NCBI GenBank assembly: GCA_028752905.1
Contig: JAQNBH010000011.1
Span: forward strand, 806,001-870,000
From: Cladorhizidae sp. MBARI D1340-BT2
Lineage: Eukaryota; Porifera; Demospongiae; Poecilosclerida; Cladorhizidae
Length of the DNA stretch: 64,000 bases
Reading direction: 5' to 3'
A program made the translations under genes and the position numbers. Below, one piece after another: positions 63,101-64,000 of this stretch (its first letter is position 1; every line of letters begins with the position of its first letter). A model generated the notes under the pieces. It did not search any database and was not told the origin of the DNA. It worked only from the letters and a program-made list of their open reading frames with translations.

Positions 63101-64000
63101 GTGTATGAGTGTATGTAGTGTATGTAGTGTATGTAGTGTATGTAGTGTATGTAGTGTATGTAGTGTATGTAGTGTATGTAGTGTATGTAGTGTATGAGTG
63201 TATGTAGTGTATGAGTGTGTGTAGTGTGTGTAGTGTATGTAGTGTATGTAGTGTATGTAGTGTATGTAGTGTATGTAGTGTATGTAGTGTATGTAGTGTA
63301 TGAGTGTATGAAGTGTATGTAGTGTATGTAGTGTATGTAGTGTATGTAGTGTATGTAGTGTATGTAGTGTATGAGTGTATGTAGTGTATGAGTGTATGTA
63401 GTGTATGAGTGTATGTAGTGTATGAGTGTATGTAGTGTATGAGTGTATGTAGTGTATGTAGTGTATGAGTGTATGTAGTGTATGTAGTGTATGTAGTGTA
63501 TGTAGTGTGTAGTGTATGAGTGTATGTAGTGTATGTAGTGTATGTAGTGTATGTAGTGTATGAGTGTATGTAGTGTATGTAGTGTATGAGTGTATGTAGT
63601 GTATGTAGTGTATGAGTGTATGTAGTGTATGTAGTGTATGAGTGTATGTAGTGTATGAGTGTATGTAGTGTATGTAGTGTATGTAGTGTATGTAGTGTAT
63701 GTAGTGTATGTAGTGTATGTAGTGTATGTAGTGTATGTAGTGTATGTAGTGTATGTAGTGTATGTAGTGTATGAGTGTATGTAGTGTATGTAGTGTATGA
63801 GTGTATGTAGTGTATGTAGTGTATGAGTGTATGTAGTGTATGAGTGTATGTAGTGTATGTAGTGTATGAGTGTATGTAGTGTATGAGTGTATGTAGTGTA
63901 TGTAGTGTATGAGTGTATGTAGTGTATGTAGTGTATGAGTGTATGTAGTGTATGTAGTGTATGTAGTGTATGTAGTGTATGAGTGTATGTAGTGTATGTA
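60165..64000. repeat. 9-bp minisatellite, over 400 copies
   Basis: The unit is tgtatgtag, interspersed with an 8-bp form tgtatgag and rarer tgtatgaag. The spacing of 8-bp units is irregular. It runs off the right edge, so its size is unknown. It lies directly upstream of exon A on the minus strand, that is, in its 5' intron or promoter region. The plus frames (VYVVYVVY...) are repeat translations. Confidence 0.97.

Overview
The window is nuclear DNA of an invertebrate animal. The evidence is spliced genes, a multi-Tudor protein, a Pumilio homolog 3 gene, debris of two retroelement types and enormous minisatellites. A sponge or another early-branching animal would fit the retroelement debris, but the sequence does not prove it. 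By my boundaries about 49 kb of the 64 kb (roughly three quarters) is tandem repeat, in more than 20 arrays with unrelated units of 9 to 81 bp. Most long open reading frames here are these arrays read through and are not genes.

Two real genes can be rebuilt from splice sites and reading phase, both on the minus strand. (1) PUM3/PUF6-like: coding exons at 9887-9918 (start codon), 9579-9828 and 7621-7818 give the first 160 residues. The rest must lie beyond the left edge, behind the 26-bp and 32-bp arrays. (2) A multi-Tudor gene with ten phase-compatible exons between 60125 and 18842, giving 1016 residues. It has a helical N-terminal part, a Pro/Ser-rich linker made of an in-frame 81-bp coding repeat, and three extended Tudor (eTud) modules of the TDRD1/TDRD6/RNF17 kind. 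Its 3' end is not resolved; after 18842 the next exon is uncertain.

Layout: 1-6028, 32-bp array; 6587-7590, pyrimidine-rich 26-bp array; 7621-9918, PUM3 5' exons with a 43-bp array in intron 2; 10653-11223 and 12098-12380, decayed retroelement pieces; 12881-17468, four arrays between the genes; 18430-60125, the Tudor gene with giant intronic arrays; 60165-64000, a 9-bp array running off the right edge.

The main discovery candidate is the relation between arrays and splice sites in the Tudor gene. In five introns the array begins at or over the 5' splice site (units of 32, 45, 26, 24 and about 35 bp). In three of them each unit copies the last 6-21 exon bases together with the GT donor, giving about 50, 150 and 190 tandem decoy donors behind the true one. 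A sixth intron has its acceptor triplicated, a seventh carries a duplicated exon end with a donor-like site, and an eighth has a run of four donor-like hexamers. This looks like minisatellite growth seeded at exon-intron junctions, and it recalls the proposed intron-gain route by tandem duplication of an AGGT-containing segment.
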